From Sphaerotilus sulfidivorans (lineage in GTDB: Bacteria > Pseudomonadota > Gammaproteobacteria > Burkholderiales > Burkholderiaceae_C), in NCBI RefSeq assembly GCF_013426975.1, contig NZ_JACCPY010000009.1, positions 57,018 through 121,017 on the forward strand: a DNA stretch of 64,000 bases, written 5' to 3'. Below the pieces are notes generated by a model. The model worked only from the letters and a program-made list of their open reading frames with translations. It was not told where the DNA came from and ran no database searches. Of the stretch, positions 33,680 through 45,346 are shown piece after piece. Positions within the stretch are counted from its first letter, which is position 1. Every line of letters begins with the position of its first letter. A program made the translations under genes and the position numbers.

Positions 33680-35109
33680 GCGCCCGTCCGCAGACCACGC
33701 GCGGGCTCGGGCACGGTGCGGCGCTGCAGCTGCGCAGCGCGCTGCTGTCGCTGCGCGATCTGCTGCTGACCGGCGGGCCGGTGCTGCTGCTGGCCATCGG
33801 CCTGTTCTGGCTGGCCTACCGGGTGCTGGATCCGATTCCGCCGCAGCGCATGGTGCTGGCCACCGGCGGCGCCCAGGGCGCCTATGCCGAGTTCGGCCGG
33901 CTCTACCGGGACGCGCTGGCCCGCCAGGGCATCGAGGTCGAGCTGCGCGCCACCCGCGGCGCGCTCGACAACCTGGCGCTGCTGCGCAGCGGCGAGGTCG
34001 ATGCCGCCTTCGTGCAGGGCGGCGCCGACATGCTGCGCAGCGGCGACGAGGACCGCCCGCCCGACGAGCTGCTCAGCCTGGGCGCGCTGTTCCGCGAGCC
34101 GGTCTGGATCTTCTACCGCGAGGACAGCGCCCGCGCCCGGCTCGGCGGCGAGCGGCTGGAGAGCCTGTCGCAGATCGCCGAATGGCGGCTCAACGTCGGC
34201 CAGGAGGGCAGCGGCATCACGCATCTGATGCACCGGCTGCTGATCGCCAACGGGCTGGAGCCGGCGAAGCTGCCGCTGTCGCAGCTGCCGACCACGCCGG
34301 CGGTGATGGCGCTGCTCGACGGCCGGCTCGATGCGCTGGCGCTGGTGTCGGCGCCGGAGTCGCCGATCGTGCGCATGCTGCTGATCACGCCGGGCATCCG
34401 GCTGTTCGACTTCGCCCAGGCCGAGGCCTATGCGCGCCGGGTGCCGCAGGTGGCGCCGGTGCTGCTGCCGCGTGGCGTGGTCGACCTGGCGCAGGACCTG
34501 CCCGGACAGGATGTGCGGCTGGTGGCGGCCACCGCCTCGCTGCTGGTGCGCGAGGACACGCATCCGGCGCTGCAGCAGCTGCTGGTGCAGGCCGCACGAC
34601 GCATTCACAGCGAGCCCAACTGGTTCCAGGACAAGGGCGAATATCCGAAGGCGCAGACCGGCGACCACCCGCTCTCGCCGGAGGCGCAGCGCTTCTACGC
34701 CTCCGGCGAGCCGCTGCTGCAGCGCCATCTGCCCTTCGGCTATGCCAACCTGATCGACCGGATGTGGGTGGTGCTGCTGTCGATCGTGGCGGTGCTGATC
34801 CCGCTGTCGCGGGTGGTGCCGCCGCTGTACAACTTCCGGGTGCGCTCGCGCATCTTCCGCTGGTACGGCCTGCTGCGCGAGATCGAGCAGCAGCATGCCG
34901 AGGGCAGCCGGCCGCTCGCCGCGCTGCGCGCCGAGCTGGATCAGCTCGATGCGCGCATCGAGCGCCTGCCGGTGCCGCTGAGCTATGCCGACGAGCTCTA
35001 CTCGCTGCGCAGCCACATCGCGATGGTGCGGCAGCGCCTGGATGGCACCGCCAGCCCCTCCAGCCTCTCTCCCGCGACCCCTGACGATCCTGCCCGGACA
35101 TCGACATGA
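33676..35109 (+). CDS. TAXI-family receptor-like protein with membrane anchors
   Basis: A 477-residue protein. A membrane helix lies near residues 32-53 (GPVLLLAIGLFWLAYRVLDP). A periplasmic TAXI-type solute-binding domain follows (MVLATGGAQGAYAEFGRLYR at about 60-80, then NVGQEGSGITHLMHRLL). A second helix (MWVVLLSIVAVLIPLSRVVP) lies near 370-390, followed by a cytoplasmic tail with a short coiled coil. Ordinary TAXI receptors are soluble periplasmic parts of TRAP transporters, but no TRAP permease is present here. It overlaps rarD by 4 bases upstream and the M24 peptidase by 4 bases downstream. A sensing or docking role is possible, but none is shown. Confidence 0.8.
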   Translation: MSARPQTTRGLGHGAALQLRSALLSLRDLLLTGGPVLLLAIGLFWLAYRVLDPIPPQRMVLATGGAQGAYAEFGRLYRDALARQGIEVELRATRGALDNLALLRSGEVDAAFVQGGADMLRSGDEDRPPDELLSLGALFREPVWIFYREDSARARLGGERLESLSQIAEWRLNVGQEGSGITHLMHRLLIANGLEPAKLPLSQLPTTPAVMALLDGRLDALALVSAPESPIVRMLLITPGIRLFDFAQAEAYARRVPQVAPVLLPRGVVDLAQDLPGQDVRLVAATASLLVREDTHPALQQLLVQAARRIHSEPNWFQDKGEYPKAQTGDHPLSPEAQRFYASGEPLLQRHLPFGYANLIDRMWVVLLSIVAVLIPLSRVVPPLYNFRVRSRIFRWYGLLREIEQQHAEGSRPLAALRAELDQLDARIERLPVPLSYADELYSLRSHIAMVRQRLDGTASPSSLSPATPDDPARTST

Positions 35110-36926
35110 CCCACTCGCCCTCCCCGATTCCCGACCGCCTGGCCGCGCTGCGCCAGGCGCTGGTGCGCCATGACCTGGCCGCGGTGCTGGTGCCCTCGAG
35201 CGACCCGCACCTGTCCGAATACCTGCCCGAGCGCTGGCAGGGCCGGGTGCACTTCTCCGGCTTCACCGGCTCGATGGGCACGCTGGTGGTCACCCGCGAC
35301 CGTGCCGCGGTCTTCGCCGACAGCCGCTACTGGACCCAGGCCGAGGCCGAGCTGGCCGGCACCACGGTCGAGCTGGTGAAGATCCCCACCGGCGCGGCCA
35401 CCCACCCCATCGACTGGCTGACCGCCACGCTCTCGCCAAGCCAGACGCTGGCGGTGGATGCGGCGGTGCTGGGCCTGGCGGCGGCGCAGATGCTCGCCGG
35501 CGCGCTGCAGCGCCACGGCATCGGCCTGCGCACCGACCTCGACCTGATGGCCGAGGCCTGGCCGGAACGCCCCGGCCTGCCGGCCGCGCCGGTGCGCGAG
35601 CATCTGGCGCCGCATGCGGCGGTGCCGCGCGCCGAGCGGCTGGCGGCGGTGCGCGCCGGCCTGGCGCGCCACCGCGCCAGCCACCATCTGGTCTCGACCG
35701 TCGACGACATCGCCTGGATCACCAGCCTGCGCGGCGCGGATGTCGACTACAACCCGGTCTTCCTGGCCCACCTGCTGATCGGCCCGCAGCGCGCGACGCT
35801 GTTCGTCGCCGCGGGCAAGGTCGACGCGGCGCTGGCCGCGCGGCTGGCCGCCGACGGCATCGACCTGGCCGACTATGCCGAGGCCGCCCCGGCGCTGGCG
35901 GCGCTGCCGGCCGACGCGGTGCTGCTGGTCGACCCGAAGCGCATCACGCTGGGCCTGCGCGAGGCGGTGCCGGCCGTCGTGCCGGTGGTCGAGGCGATCA
36001 ACCCCAGCACGCTGGCCAAGAGCCGCAAGACGCCGGCCGAGGCCGCCTTCATCCGCGAGGCGATGGAGAAGGACGGCGCGGCGATGTGCCGCTTCTACGC
36101 CTGGCTGGAGGCCGCACTCGGCCGCGAGGCGATCAGCGAGCTGACCATCGACGAGCGCCTGACGGCCGAGCGCGCCCGCGAGGACGGCTTCGTCAGCCTG
36201 AGCTTTCCGACCATCGCCGGCTTCAACGCCAACGGCGCGATGCCGCACTACCGCGCCACGCCCGAGTCCTTCGCCGAGATCTCCACGCCCGACGGGCTGG
36301 TGGCCGAGGGCCTGCTGCTGATCGACTCCGGCGCACAGTACCTGGGCGGCACCACCGACATCACCCGCGTCTGGCCGATCGGCACGCCCTCGGCGGCGCA
36401 GAAGGCCGACTTCACCCGGGTGCTCAAGGGCACGATGGCGCTGTCGCGGGCGCGTTTTCCCGCCGGCACGCTCTCGCCGCACCTGGACACGCTGGCGCGT
36501 GCGCCGCTGTGGGAGGCGGGCCTGGACTTCGGCCACGGCACCGGCCACGGCGTGGGCTATTTCCTGAACGTGCACGAGGGCCCGCAGAGCATCTCGCGCG
36601 CGATGCCCGACGCCTCGATGGCGATGCACCCCGGCATGATCACCTCGGTCGAGCCGGGCCTGTACCGCGACGGCCGCTGGGGCATCCGCATCGAGAACCT
36701 GGTGCTGAACATCAGCGTCGGCCATCCCGACGAGTTCGGCGAGTACCTCGCCTTCGAGACGTTGACGCTCTGCCCGATCGACAGCCGCTGCCTGGAGCTG
36801 TCGCTGCTGCGCGCCGACGAGCTGCAGTGGCTGAACGACTACCACGCCGAGGTGCGCCGCCGCCTGGCGCCGCGCCTGGACGGTGCCGCGCTCGACTGGC
36901 TGCTGCGGCGCACCGAGCCGGTCTGA
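35106..36926 (+). CDS. M24-family Xaa-Pro aminopeptidase (three-domain type)
   Basis: A 606-residue metallopeptidase resembling eukaryotic-type aminopeptidase P and its bacterial three-domain relatives: two creatinase N-terminal domains (about 1-140 and 160-310) and a pita-bread catalytic domain (about 320-540). Metal ligands appear as Asp in [19 protein letters not shown] (two), His in [18 protein letters not shown], and Glu in [13 protein letters not shown] and [12 protein letters not shown]-terminal M24_C-type tail follows. It removes N-terminal residues before proline. The ATG overlaps the stop of the preceding gene. A small gene follows after 46 bases. Confidence 0.93.
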   Translation: MTHSPSPIPDRLAALRQALVRHDLAAVLVPSSDPHLSEYLPERWQGRVHFSGFTGSMGTLVVTRDRAAVFADSRYWTQAEAELAGTTVELVKIPTGAATHPIDWLTATLSPSQTLAVDAAVLGLAAAQMLAGALQRHGIGLRTDLDLMAEAWPERPGLPAAPVREHLAPHAAVPRAERLAAVRAGLARHRASHHLVSTVDDIAWITSLRGADVDYNPVFLAHLLIGPQRATLFVAAGKVDAALAARLAADGIDLADYAEAAPALAALPADAVLLVDPKRITLGLREAVPAVVPVVEAINPSTLAKSRKTPAEAAFIREAMEKDGAAMCRFYAWLEAALGREAISELTIDERLTAERAREDGFVSLSFPTIAGFNANGAMPHYRATPESFAEISTPDGLVAEGLLLIDSGAQYLGGTTDITRVWPIGTPSAAQKADFTRVLKGTMALSRARFPAGTLSPHLDTLARAPLWEAGLDFGHGTGHGVGYFLNVHEGPQSISRAMPDASMAMHPGMITSVEPGLYRDGRWGIRIENLVLNISVGHPDEFGEYLAFETLTLCPIDSRCLELSLLRADELQWLNDYHAEVRRRLAPRLDGAALDWLLRRTEPV

Positions 36927-36972
36927 GCCCCGAGCCTCGTTCCCTCTCGCCCCCCGACCAAGGAGACTGCCG

Positions 36973-37236
36973 ATGAGCACCCGCCACCTCGACACCCTGC
37001 TGATCGACTTCCGCAGCGGCGAGCTGGACGCCACCGCGCTGGCGCACGGCTTCCGCGACACCGCCGCACACTGGCCCGGCCTGCCCGAGCGCTACAGCCA
37101 GGTGCTCGGCCAGCTGCTGATGCAGGTCGAGTCGAGCGCGCTCTTCACCGAGGAGAGCTGCAGCTTCAGCCGCGGCGACCTGTCGGACGCGCTCGGCCAG
37201 TGGCTGGCCAAGGCGCGCCAGGTCGCGCCGCACTGA
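36973..37236 (+). CDS. Small conserved-type hypothetical protein
   Basis: An 87-residue protein, MSTRHLDTLLIDFRSGELDA onward, with a good AAGGAG site 7 bases before the ATG. It is soluble, has no signal or membrane segment and contains a single cysteine. The sequence looks helical with regularly spaced hydrophobic residues. I recognise no family. The close spacing after the M24 peptidase (46 bases) suggests the same transcript. It could be a small cytoplasmic partner, but there is no evidence for any function. Confidence 0.62.
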   Translation: MSTRHLDTLLIDFRSGELDATALAHGFRDTAAHWPGLPERYSQVLGQLLMQVESSALFTEESCSFSRGDLSDALGQWLAKARQVAPH

Positions 37237-37386
37237 AAAGGAACGGAGCCGGCATCGCTGCCAGCCCCGACCTCTCCCCCTCGACCGAGGACCGCCACCC
37301 CTGACGGCCCTCGCCCCGTTCAACCTCGTTCCATTCTTTCGACTTCGCTCAGCCTCGAGCCTTCTTGTCTTCGGGTTCCATCTGGG

Positions 37387-38829
37387 TCAGAAACGGGTCC
37401 AGTCGCCGCCGCCGCCGTCATTGCCGTGTCCGTCGTCGCGACGGCGCCGGGGCTGCGGCTGCGGGCTCGGCTCGATGCCGTCGAGTGCGCCCCAGTCCGA
37501 GGACGGGAACGGCGGCAGCGCCGGCGGCACCTCGCCGCGGGCCTTGACCCGGGCGCTGTGGATCGCGTGATGGGCATTCCAGGCGGCCTGCTGGGTGCGC
37601 TGCAGCAGCTGGAAGGCATTGACCACCTTCTGCAGCCGCTCGGCCTGCTGGCGCAGCGCCTCGGCGGCAGTGGCACTCTGGCTGACCACCGACTCGTTGT
37701 GGCGGGTCAGCTGGTCGAGCTGCTCGATGCTGCTGCCGGTCAGCTCGGCCTGCACCGCCGACGGGTCGCGCCCGTCCTGGTCCGGGCTGCTCAGCTCGAC
37801 GATGTCGGTCATGCGCTGCACCGAGACGATCAGCGCATCCATCGTCGCGTCGGCATCGCGGGCCAGGCGGCCACCGAACTCGACCTTCGCGGCCGAGGCG
37901 GTGACCAGCTGCTTGATCTCGCGCGCCGCATTGCCGGCGCGCACCGCCAGCGCCCGCACCTCGCCGGCCACGACCGCAAAGCCCTTGCCCTTGTCGCCCG
38001 CCTGCGCCGCCTCGATCGCGGCCTGCAGCGCCAGCAGATTGGTCTGGAAGGCGATGCTGTCGATGGTGCCCAGGATCTCGGAGATCTGGCGGCTGGACTG
38101 GCGGATGTCCTCCATGTTGGCCACCACCTGCGAGACCACGTCGCCGCCCTGATGGGCCGCGGCCACCGCGGTGTCGAGCAGCTCGCGCGGGGTCAGGCCG
38201 GTCAGCGGCATGACCAGATCGCTGCTGGCCACCGGCGCCGGGCCGTCGGCCGGCAGCGCGGCATCGGACGGAGCCGCCGGCTCGGTCGGCGCCGTGGCCG
38301 CCAGCGAGGCGGCAGCCGGGGCTGCGGCGGGAACGGTGGCCGGCGCCGCCAGGCCCTGGCCCGACTGCGCACGGGCCAGCACCTGCGACAGCAGCGGCGT
38401 GAAGCTCTCCGGCAGCGGCTCGTCGGCCATCTCGTCGGCCGCGGCGGCCCGGCCCTGGCGGCGCAGGCGGTCGCGCAGCTCGATCAGCGCATGCTGGAGC
38501 TGGCCGAACTCGTCGGCGCTCATCTTCGGCGCCGCAGCGGTGTCGTCGCCGTCGGCCAGACGCTCGGCGAAGTCGAGCGTGCGGTCCAGCGGCCACTTCA
38601 GGCTGTCGACCATCAGCCAGGCGACCATGCCGGCCGCCACCATCGCCGCCGAGCCGATCAGGCCCAGCATCTGGCGCTGCGACTGCAGCGCCGGATCCTG
38701 GCCCAGCAGCAGCAGCCCGGCGCAGGTCAGCACCATCAGCAGCGCGACCAAGAAGCCGAAGCCCCAGGCCAGGCGGGTGGCGACCGGCAGTCGGCCCAGG
38801 GCGTCACGGGAATCTCGCAGGGAAGGCAT
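37387..38829 (-). CDS. Methyl-accepting chemotaxis protein without periplasmic domain, C-terminal CheR tether
   Basis: A 480-residue receptor with two adjacent membrane helices (about residues 18-43 and 53-75), separated by only some ten residues, so it has no periplasmic ligand domain. A short region with HAMP-like character and an Ala/Pro-rich linker (about 155-200) precede the signalling domain. The hairpin tip reads [20 protein letters not shown] then [20 protein letters not shown]. The final 50 residues are Pro/Gly/Arg-rich and end DWTRF, which fits the W-x-x-F pentapeptide that binds CheR in tethered receptors. The signal may come from the membrane or cytoplasm. The ligand is unknown. 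Confidence 0.88.
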   Translation of the reverse strand: MPSLRDSRDALGRLPVATRLAWGFGFLVALLMVLTCAGLLLLGQDPALQSQRQMLGLIGSAAMVAAGMVAWLMVDSLKWPLDRTLDFAERLADGDDTAAAPKMSADEFGQLQHALIELRDRLRRQGRAAAADEMADEPLPESFTPLLSQVLARAQSGQGLAAPATVPAAAPAAASLAATAPTEPAAPSDAALPADGPAPVASSDLVMPLTGLTPRELLDTAVAAAHQGGDVVSQVVANMEDIRQSSRQISEILGTIDSIAFQTNLLALQAAIEAAQAGDKGKGFAVVAGEVRALAVRAGNAAREIKQLVTASAAKVEFGGRLARDADATMDALIVSVQRMTDIVELSSPDQDGRDPSAVQAELTGSSIEQLDQLTRHNESVVSQSATAAEALRQQAERLQKVVNAFQLLQRTQQAAWNAHHAIHSARVKARGEVPPALPPFPSSDWGALDGIEPSPQPQPRRRRDDGHGNDGGGGDWTRF

Positions 38830-39104
38830 ATCGGGTACAGCTCCGCAAAGTCGGATGGGTCTGGGCCCCGATTCTGTTCAAGGTCTACATGTCGATAAAT
38901 ACGTCACGATCTGACACGTCCAGGATGAACTGCGAGGTCTGAAACCTCCACCCTGCGTGCCGGGGTGCCGGATCCCGCAAACCGGTCTTTCCCGCCTGAT
39001 CACCCGGGCCGAAACTGAGGGATATGCCCCGCATCCAGGGGTTCTGCGGGGCCCCTGCCGAAGGGGGCTTCCGCGGCCCGGAACACCCGGTCACATCGCC
39101 ATCG

Positions 39105-41912
39105 TCACACGCCCGCTCGCATCACCCGGGCCTGCATCGCCTCGCGCAGGCGCTGCGCACTGTCCTTCAGATGGGCCAGCGTTTCGGGTGACGCATCGGA
39201 ACGATAACGTACCCGGTCCAGCCGTGCCAGCAGTTCGCGGGCCTGGCGCTGCATCTGCATGCGCATTTCCGCACGTCCGGCCGCCGGCGGCGCCAGCAGC
39301 CACTGGGTCAGCAGCGTGATCTGGTCGCGCTGCAGCGACTGTCGGGCCGCATCGATGGGCCCGCCGGAGCTCAGGTCGGCCCACAGCGTCGCGGTCAGGC
39401 GGCCCTGCAGTTCCTCGAGCGACAGGCTGCCCAGCGCCGGGTCGGCGCGGCCGGTGCCGTCGAGCAGCCGGCTGCCCAGCGCCTCGCCCATCAGCTCGAG
39501 CAGCATCTGGCGCTGCATCTCGGCGAGCTGGCGGGCCGGGTTGAAGTCGGTGGCGACCGCGCCCTGGCCCGACAGCATGGCCTCGCTGCGCTCGAGATAG
39601 TCGGGCGCCAGCCGGCGCTGCAGCGCCGGCGAGACGGTCAGCGCCTGCGGCGACAGCAGCTCGCCCAGCAGCAGCTCCAGCGCACGGCGCTGCTCGGCCA
39701 GCGGCAGCGGCTGCAGCGGATCGCGGCCGGTGCCGGGCGCGTCGCGCAGCGTGCGCAGGCCGCCGAGCTGGCGCATCAGCATCGCGGTGGAGCGGCCGAC
39801 ATCGCGCAGCGCGAAGCCCACCACCCGGCGCAGCCGCGCCGGATCGGCATCGGCGGCCAGCGGCTGCGCCTCCAGCCGGGTCAGCAGATCGCGCGCGATG
39901 CCCAGGCGCTTGCGCGCGAAGGCCACCGGATCGCGGCCCAGATCGCCCTGCAGCGTTTCCGGGTCGAGCCCGGCGATCACATCCTCGTCGGTGCCGAAGG
40001 CCAGCTCCGGCTCGCCGCTGCGCGCGGCGATGCGCGCCAGCGTCGCGGCCTCCTCAGCCGGCGCGATGTCGCGGTAGGCATAGTCGATCGCCCAGTAGTC
40101 GTAGGGCCCGAGCGTGGTCTGGAAGGCCGCGGCCTGCGGCTGGCCGCGTGCGGGCAGATTGATGCCGGCGTATTCCATCACCGAGCCGGTCAGCGCATGG
40201 CGGCGGGTGAACTCAGGGTCTGACAGCTGCGTCTCGTCGCGCACGGTCGAGGCGCGGAAGTTGTGCCGCAGCCCCAGCGTGTGACCGACCTCATGCATCG
40301 TCACATCCTTCAGATAGGCAGCGACGAAGGCCTCGGCCTCGGGGCCGGCCGGATCCAGCCCTTCGCGCACCGACAGCAGGTCGAGCGCATAGCCGAGCTG
40401 CTCGGCGGCCAGATCGGCATGCTGGCAGGCCGCCAGCAGGCCCGGCGCGCCCAGATCGGGCGGCTGCGCGAAGACCGGCGCCGGCGTGGCGATCACCTGG
40501 CTGCGCAGCGTGCGCAGCGCACGCGAGCTCAGGCTCTCGATGGCGATGTCGGCGTCCAGGATCTCGCCGCTGCGCGGATCGACATGGCTGGGGCCGACCG
40601 CGCCGAACATCGCCGTCGCATTGGTCATCCAGCGCACCGAGGCGATGCCGGTCTCGAGCGTGTCGAAGTCCGCATCGTCGGGCTGGACCTTCACGACGAT
40701 CGCCTCCTTGAAGCCGATGGCCTCGAAGGCACGGTTCCACTCCAGGATGCCGGCGCGGATCGGCTCGCGGTAGCGCTCGGGCACGCTGCGGTCGATCCAG
40801 TAGACGATCGGGCGCACCGGCTCGGACAGCGCGGCGGCAGGATCCTTCTTCTCGAGCCGCCAGCGGTTGATGAAGCGCTTCTTCGGGCTGCGGGCGAACT
40901 CGTCGCCGAAGTCGCTGACCGAGGTGACGAAGTGGCCGATGCGGGCGTCGGCCGCGCGGGTGCGCATCGGCGCGGCTGGCAGCCGGGTCAGCGACAGATG
41001 CTGCCGCACGAACAGGCTGCGCGGATCGGGCAGCGTGGCCGGCACCGAGGGGCCGGCACCGGCCGGAGTGCCCGGCTGCGCGCTGGCCAGCGCGCCGGTG
41101 GCGAAATGCTGCTGCACCGTCAGCGCCAGCAGCTCCGGGGTGCCGCGCACCGCGGTGATGCCGGAATGGCGCGCATCGAGCGCATAGCCCTGGCGGTAGC
41201 TGCGCTGCAGCTGTGCGCCCACGCCCATCAGGTCGGACAGGAACAGCGCCGAGGCATCGACCAGCACCGTGCGGCGCTCGGGATGCGGCTGGCTGAGCAC
41301 CGCCGCGCTGGCCAGCAGGCTGGGCGAGAAGGCCGCGGCCACCGCACGGGCCTGCGGCGTACCGGCGGCGGCCACATGCGCCGCATTGCGGGCCACCAGC
41401 CGCACCTGGTTGAACACCCGCACGAACTCGACCCACTTCGCGCCGCCGGCGCCGCCCCGCCCGCCCATCAGGCCGCCGAGCACGCCGCCCTCGCCGATGC
41501 CGCTGGCCAGTTTCGGCGACAGGAAGAAGGGCACGCCGAAGTCCTTCTCGGACAGCTCCAGCCAGACCTTCTCGTCCTTCTGCCAGACCGGGATCAGCCC
41601 GTCGATGCGGCGCGCCTCGCGCACCACCTGGGCAAAGGGCGGCAGCGCCGGCACCGGTGGCGTGGCCGCCGGCGTGGCAGCAGGTGCCGCCCCCGGTGCA
41701 GCGGCAGGCGCCGCTGCGGATGCCGCGACCGGTGCCGATGCCGCGGGGCTGCCCGGCGCCACCGCCGGCTTGGCAGCGGCCGGGGGCGTCGCGGCGGCCA
41801 CCGGCGGATTCGGGCGGCCGGCCGGCGTGGCGCAGCCCGCCATCAGCAGGGTCGCCGCCAGCGCGATCACGGACAGCGAGGACGGGGGCGGGAGAAGAAG
41901 GCAGCGGCGCAT
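39105..41912 (-). CDS. Large zinc metalloprotease lipoprotein (DUF5117/DUF4953 type)
   Basis: A 935-residue lipoprotein. The N-terminus has a lipobox (LLMAGC, Cys27), then an Ala/Pro low-complexity linker to about residue 90. DUF5117-like sequence follows (LIPVWQKDEKVWLELSEKDF at about 106-125). The catalytic motif is HEVGHTLGLRH (540-550), which fits the metzincin pattern HExxHxxGxxH. The protein probably sits in the outer membrane and degrades proteins or peptides outside the cytoplasm. The physiological substrate is unknown. The gap to nadE upstream on the same strand is 53 bases. The DUF assignment is from memory of the family layout. Confidence 0.85.
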   Translation of the reverse strand: MRRCLLLPPPSSLSVIALAATLLMAGCATPAGRPNPPVAAATPPAAAKPAVAPGSPAASAPVAASAAAPAAAPGAAPAATPAATPPVPALPPFAQVVREARRIDGLIPVWQKDEKVWLELSEKDFGVPFFLSPKLASGIGEGGVLGGLMGGRGGAGGAKWVEFVRVFNQVRLVARNAAHVAAAGTPQARAVAAAFSPSLLASAAVLSQPHPERRTVLVDASALFLSDLMGVGAQLQRSYRQGYALDARHSGITAVRGTPELLALTVQQHFATGALASAQPGTPAGAGPSVPATLPDPRSLFVRQHLSLTRLPAAPMRTRAADARIGHFVTSVSDFGDEFARSPKKRFINRWRLEKKDPAAALSEPVRPIVYWIDRSVPERYREPIRAGILEWNRAFEAIGFKEAIVVKVQPDDADFDTLETGIASVRWMTNATAMFGAVGPSHVDPRSGEILDADIAIESLSSRALRTLRSQVIATPAPVFAQPPDLGAPGLLAACQHADLAAEQLGYALDLLSVREGLDPAGPEAEAFVAAYLKDVTMHEVGHTLGLRHNFRASTVRDETQLSDPEFTRRHALTGSVMEYAGINLPARGQPQAAAFQTTLGPYDYWAIDYAYRDIAPAEEAATLARIAARSGEPELAFGTDEDVIAGLDPETLQGDLGRDPVAFARKRLGIARDLLTRLEAQPLAADADPARLRRVVGFALRDVGRSTAMLMRQLGGLRTLRDAPGTGRDPLQPLPLAEQRRALELLLGELLSPQALTVSPALQRRLAPDYLERSEAMLSGQGAVATDFNPARQLAEMQRQMLLELMGEALGSRLLDGTGRADPALGSLSLEELQGRLTATLWADLSSGGPIDAARQSLQRDQITLLTQWLLAPPAAGRAEMRMQMQRQARELLARLDRVRYRSDASPETLAHLKDSAQRLREAMQARVMRAGV

Positions 41913-41965
41913 GCGGACTCGGTTCGATCAGATCGGGGTGAGCCGCATTGTGACCGTGCAGGCCC

Positions 41966-44029
<2,064 letters not shown>

Positions 44030-44116
44030 GGCAGGCGACTCCGAAGTCAGACGGGTTCACGGGGAATGCCGAACTGTAGCCGCTGCGGTTCCAGGGGCCA
44101 TGCGAACATCGCCCGC

Positions 44117-45337
44117 ATGACGGACGCCGCCCTTCCGACGACCCCTTCCCGCCCCAGCCCGGCCCGGCCGCCCCGGCTGCGGCTGCAGATCCACGACGAC
44201 CCCGGCCGCATCGATGCCGCCGCCTGGGATGCGCTGCTGGCGGCCTCGCCCGCGCCGACGCCCTTCCTGCGCCACGCCTTCCTGGCGGCGCTGCACGCCA
44301 GCGGCAGCGCCTGCGCCGCCACCGGCTGGCAGCCGGTCTTCATGACGCTGACCGCCGAGAACGACGCCGGCGTGCTGCGCGCCGGCGCCGCGCTCTACCT
44401 GAAGAGCCATTCCTACGGCGAATATGTCTTCGACTGGGCCTGGGCCGACGCCTGGGAACGCGCCGGCCAGCACTACTACCCGAAGCTGCTCGGCGCCGTG
44501 CCCTTCACGCCGGTGCCGGGCTCGCGGCTGCTGGCGCGCGACGCGGAGACACGCGCGGCACTGCTGGCCGCCATCGAGGCCTTCGCGCGCGATCAGGGCA
44601 TGTCTTCGGCCCACCTGCTCTTCCTGGACGAGGCCGACCGGGCCGCCGCCGCAGCCCAGGGCTGGCTGCTGCGTGAGGGCGTGCAGTTCCACTGGACCAA
44701 CCGCCAGCCCGAGCCCTATGCCGACTTCGCCGATTTCCTCGCCCACCTCTCGCGCGACAAGCGCAAGAAGATCGCGCAGGAACGCCGCTATGTGCGCGAG
44801 GCCGGCATCACCTTCGACGTGCGGCACGGCGCGGAGATCACCGAGGCCGACTGGGACTTCTTCGCCCGCTGCTACGACAACACCTACCGCGAGCACCGCT
44901 CGACGCCCTACCTGAGTCGCGCCTTCTGGACCGAGATGGCGCGCACGATGCCCGGGCACTGGCTGATGTTCGTCGCCCGGCGCGGGCCCGAGCGGGTGGC
45001 GGCGTCGCTGATCGCGATCGATACCGAGCGGCAGGTGGCCTACGGGCGCTACTGGGGCTGCACCGAGCCGGTGGCGCATCTGCACTTCGCCGCCTGCTAC
45101 CACGAGCCGCTGGACTGGTGCGTGCGCGAGCGCTTCCTGCGCTTCGAGGGCGGCGCGCAGGGCGAGCACAAGATGGCGCGCGGCCTGCTGCCGGTGACGA
45201 CGACCTCGGCGCACTGGCTGCGCCACCCCGGCTTCGCCGATGCGGTGGCGCGCTTCCTGGAACGCGAGACGGCAGGCGTGGAGGCCTACGTGGGAGAACT
45301 GCGCGAGCGCAATCCCTTCCGGCAGGGCGACCGATAA
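44117..45337 (+). CDS. GNAT-fold protein of the COG3146/DUF482 family
   Basis: A 406-residue soluble protein that matches the DUF482 group of GNAT-like proteins sometimes labelled peptidoglycan biosynthesis proteins. Recognisable blocks are TPFLRHAFLAALHASGSA near residue 60, GAALYLKSHSYGEYVFDWAW near 100, the lysine-rich SRDKRKKIAQERRYVREAG near 225, and FEGGAQGEHKMARGLLPVTT near 355. The fold resembles FemAB-type acyl transfer enzymes. Substrate and role are not known. ATG at 44117 starts a good frame. The DUF1615 lipoprotein gene follows after 9 bases, so both are probably in one operon with a cell-envelope flavour. Confidence 0.85.
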   Translation: MTDAALPTTPSRPSPARPPRLRLQIHDDPGRIDAAAWDALLAASPAPTPFLRHAFLAALHASGSACAATGWQPVFMTLTAENDAGVLRAGAALYLKSHSYGEYVFDWAWADAWERAGQHYYPKLLGAVPFTPVPGSRLLARDAETRAALLAAIEAFARDQGMSSAHLLFLDEADRAAAAAQGWLLREGVQFHWTNRQPEPYADFADFLAHLSRDKRKKIAQERRYVREAGITFDVRHGAEITEADWDFFARCYDNTYREHRSTPYLSRAFWTEMARTMPGHWLMFVARRGPERVAASLIAIDTERQVAYGRYWGCTEPVAHLHFAACYHEPLDWCVRERFLRFEGGAQGEHKMARGLLPVTTTSAHWLRHPGFADAVARFLERETAGVEAYVGELRERNPFRQGDR

Positions 45338-45346
45338 TCGCCGCCC

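Noticed and set aside
38885..38905. GTCGATAA near the second chemoreceptor as a flagellar-type promoter
   Set aside because: It faces away from the chemoreceptor gene and lacks a matching -35 box.
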